Assembly (NCBI GenBank): GCA_946478645.1
Contig: CAMLCW010000266.1
Location: 1-7,223 of the forward strand
DNA: 7,223 nucleotides
Direction: 5' to 3'
From: an uncultured Variovorax sp.
GTDB taxonomy: Bacteria; Pseudomonadota; Gammaproteobacteria; Burkholderiales; Burkholderiaceae
The notes below the pieces were generated by a model. It made no database searches and was not told where the DNA came from. It saw only the letters and a list, made by a program, of their open reading frames with translations. Below, one piece after another: positions 6,339 to 7,223 of this stretch (its first letter is position 1; every line of letters begins with the position of its first letter). A program made the position numbers and the translations under genes.

Positions 6339-7076
6339 TTACTTTTTCAAGACCAGCACCGCGAGTTCGGTGCGGGTGTTCGCGTGCAGCTTCTGCATGA
6401 TCCGGCTGACGTGGTTCTTGGCCGTGCCCTCGGCCAGGTTCAGCGCGGTGGCGATCTGGCGGTTGCCGTAGCCCTTGGCGATCAGTTCGAGCACCGCCGC
6501 TTCACGCTCGGTCAGCGGCTTGGTCGCATCGGCCGGCGACAGCGGCTGGCCCGCCGCCGGCAGTTCGGGCGCAGGGGCCGGCGCCGGCTCCTGGGCCACG
6601 CGGTCGGCCAGCAGCCGGAACTGGTCCATCACCTTGCGCGCGATCTGCGGCGTGAGCCGCGACTCGCCGCGGTGCACGGCCCGCACCGTGTCCAGCACCT
6701 CTTCCTCCGACGCGTCCTTGAGCAGGTAGGCCTGCGCGCCGGCGCGCACCGCGTCGAAGACCAGGTCGTCGCGATCGAAGGTGGTCAGCACCATCACGCG
6801 CGTGTGCGGCAGCGCGGCCGAGATCTCGCGCGTGGCGAGCACGCCGCCCTTGCGCGGCATGTGCAGGTCCATCAGCACCACGTCGGGCAGCAGGCGGCGC
6901 GCCTGCTCCACGGCCTCGATGCCATCGGCCGCCTGGCCGACGACCTCGATGTCGGGGTCGGCGTCGAGCAGCATCGCCATGCCGCGGCGTATCAGCGCCT
7001 GGTCATCGGCGATCAGCACGCGGATGCGCGGCGCAGCGCGCGGGGCGGGAGGCGAGAGTTCGGCGGTGGTGCTCAT
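6339..7076 (-). CDS. NarL/FixJ-family response regulator
   Basis: This 245-residue cytoplasmic regulator has a receiver domain (about 17-135) with the acidic pair D24-D25, phosphoacceptor D70 (VVLMD), switch threonine T98 (LTT) and lysine K120 (LLKD), all as expected for an active receiver. A Pro/Ala-rich linker (about 162-185) leads to a LuxR-type helix-turn-helix (about 187-245) with LTEREAAVLELIAKG and GTAKNHVSRIMQKL. I chose the ATG at 7076 because the receiver follows after a short tail. The frame is open to a GTG at 7136, but that extension is Pro-rich and would run through an inverted repeat; no strong ribosome site supports either start. HisKA_3 kinases phosphorylate this regulator class, so the kinase at 2821-4659 is the probable partner although the antiporter gene lies between them. 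Control of the antiporter, and perhaps of itself, is inferred. Confidence 0.93.
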   Translation of the reverse strand: MSTTAELSPPAPRAAPRIRVLIADDQALIRRGMAMLLDADPDIEVVGQAADGIEAVEQARRLLPDVVLMDLHMPRKGGVLATREISAALPHTRVMVLTTFDRDDLVFDAVRAGAQAYLLKDASEEEVLDTVRAVHRGESRLTPQIARKVMDQFRLLADRVAQEPAPAPAPELPAAGQPLSPADATKPLTEREAAVLELIAKGYGNRQIATALNLAEGTAKNHVSRIMQKLHANTRTELAVLVLKK

Positions 7077-7113
7077 GGCGCGGTCATTGTGCCCCGGCGC
7101 GTGCGGGGTTGGC

Positions 7114-7136
7114 GTGTTTCCGCGCGCAAGAAACAC
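7114..7136. promoter_or_regulatory. perfect 7-9-7 inverted repeat upstream of the response regulator
   Basis: GTGTTTC (7114-7120) and GAAACAC (7130-7136) are perfect reverse complements with a nine-base spacer, 38 bases before the regulator start codon. Its AT-richer arms stand out in this GC-rich region. Geometry equals that of the repeat before the antiporter gene, but the arm sequences differ. It may be an operator for the regulator itself or for another factor. Confidence 0.45.
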
Positions 7137-7167
7137 AGTGGGCCAGCCGATGCACCGCGCCTGCCCG

Positions 7168-7211
7168 GCAAGTGCTTCGACTTGCTCAGAGACGACGGCC
7201 TCAGTCCGTCG
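7168..7211. repeat. two adjacent short hairpins at the right edge
   Basis: GCAAGT (7168-7173) pairs with ACTTGC (7180-7185) around a GCTTCG loop. Seven bases later, CGACGG (7193-7198) pairs with CCGTCG (7206-7211) around a seven-base loop. Both stems are perfect. I see no credible coding region in 7137-7223. They may mark the end of a gene beyond the window, or the start of a longer untranslated leader for the response regulator. Confidence 0.3.
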
Positions 7212-7223
7212 CAGCCCGCAACC

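Noticed and set aside
7077..7136. N-terminal extension of the response regulator to a GTG at 7136
   Set aside because: The added residues are Pro-rich and unlike receiver domains, and the GTG lies in one arm of a perfect inverted repeat.
1..7223. tRNA, rRNA, CRISPR arrays, insertion sequences or phage attachment sites
   Set aside because: No transposase, terminal repeats, regular spacer repeats or tRNA-like cloverleaf were seen on either strand.

Overview
The window is high-GC DNA with coding regions strongly biased to G or C at third codon positions. It carries a LysR regulator divergent from a Bug-family (TctC-like) periplasmic binding protein. This pairing is typical of Burkholderiales such as Variovorax, Bordetella and Cupriavidus, and a Comamonadaceae member close to Variovorax is my best guess. 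That is inference; no rRNA or marker gene is present.

Left part (1-2834). A Bug solute-binding protein (31-1029, minus) is translationally coupled to a gene that runs off the left edge. A LysR-type regulator (1140-2033, plus) is divergent from it, and the short gap holds a T-N11-A LysR box plus a third half-site 21 bp away. Next comes a stand-alone type I methionine aminopeptidase (M24; 2088-2834, plus) with all metal and catalytic residues present. Its 3' end overlaps the end of the next gene by 14 bp, tail to tail.

Right part (2821-7223). A membrane sensor kinase with a large periplasmic Cache-type domain, HAMP, HisKA_3 and HATPase (2821-4659, minus) is divergent from an MFS transporter of the oxalate/formate antiporter (OxlT) family (4886-6235, plus). 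A NarL/FixJ-type response regulator (6339-7076, minus) converges on the transporter from the other side. Kinase and regulator match by class, so this looks like a split two-component system bracketing its likely target, the carboxylate antiporter. The kinase would sense an external carboxylate and the regulator would control the antiporter gene.

Non-coding signals. The 226-bp divergent kinase/transporter gap contains a G/C dyad, a possible 15-codon leader ORF whose stop overlaps the kinase start (ATGA), and a perfect 7-9-7 inverted repeat just before the transporter ribosome site. A second perfect 7-9-7 inverted repeat lies upstream of the response regulator. The 103-bp convergent gap between transporter and regulator is almost entirely foldable, with hairpins that partly compete. 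No RNA genes, insertion sequences or CRISPR arrays are visible.
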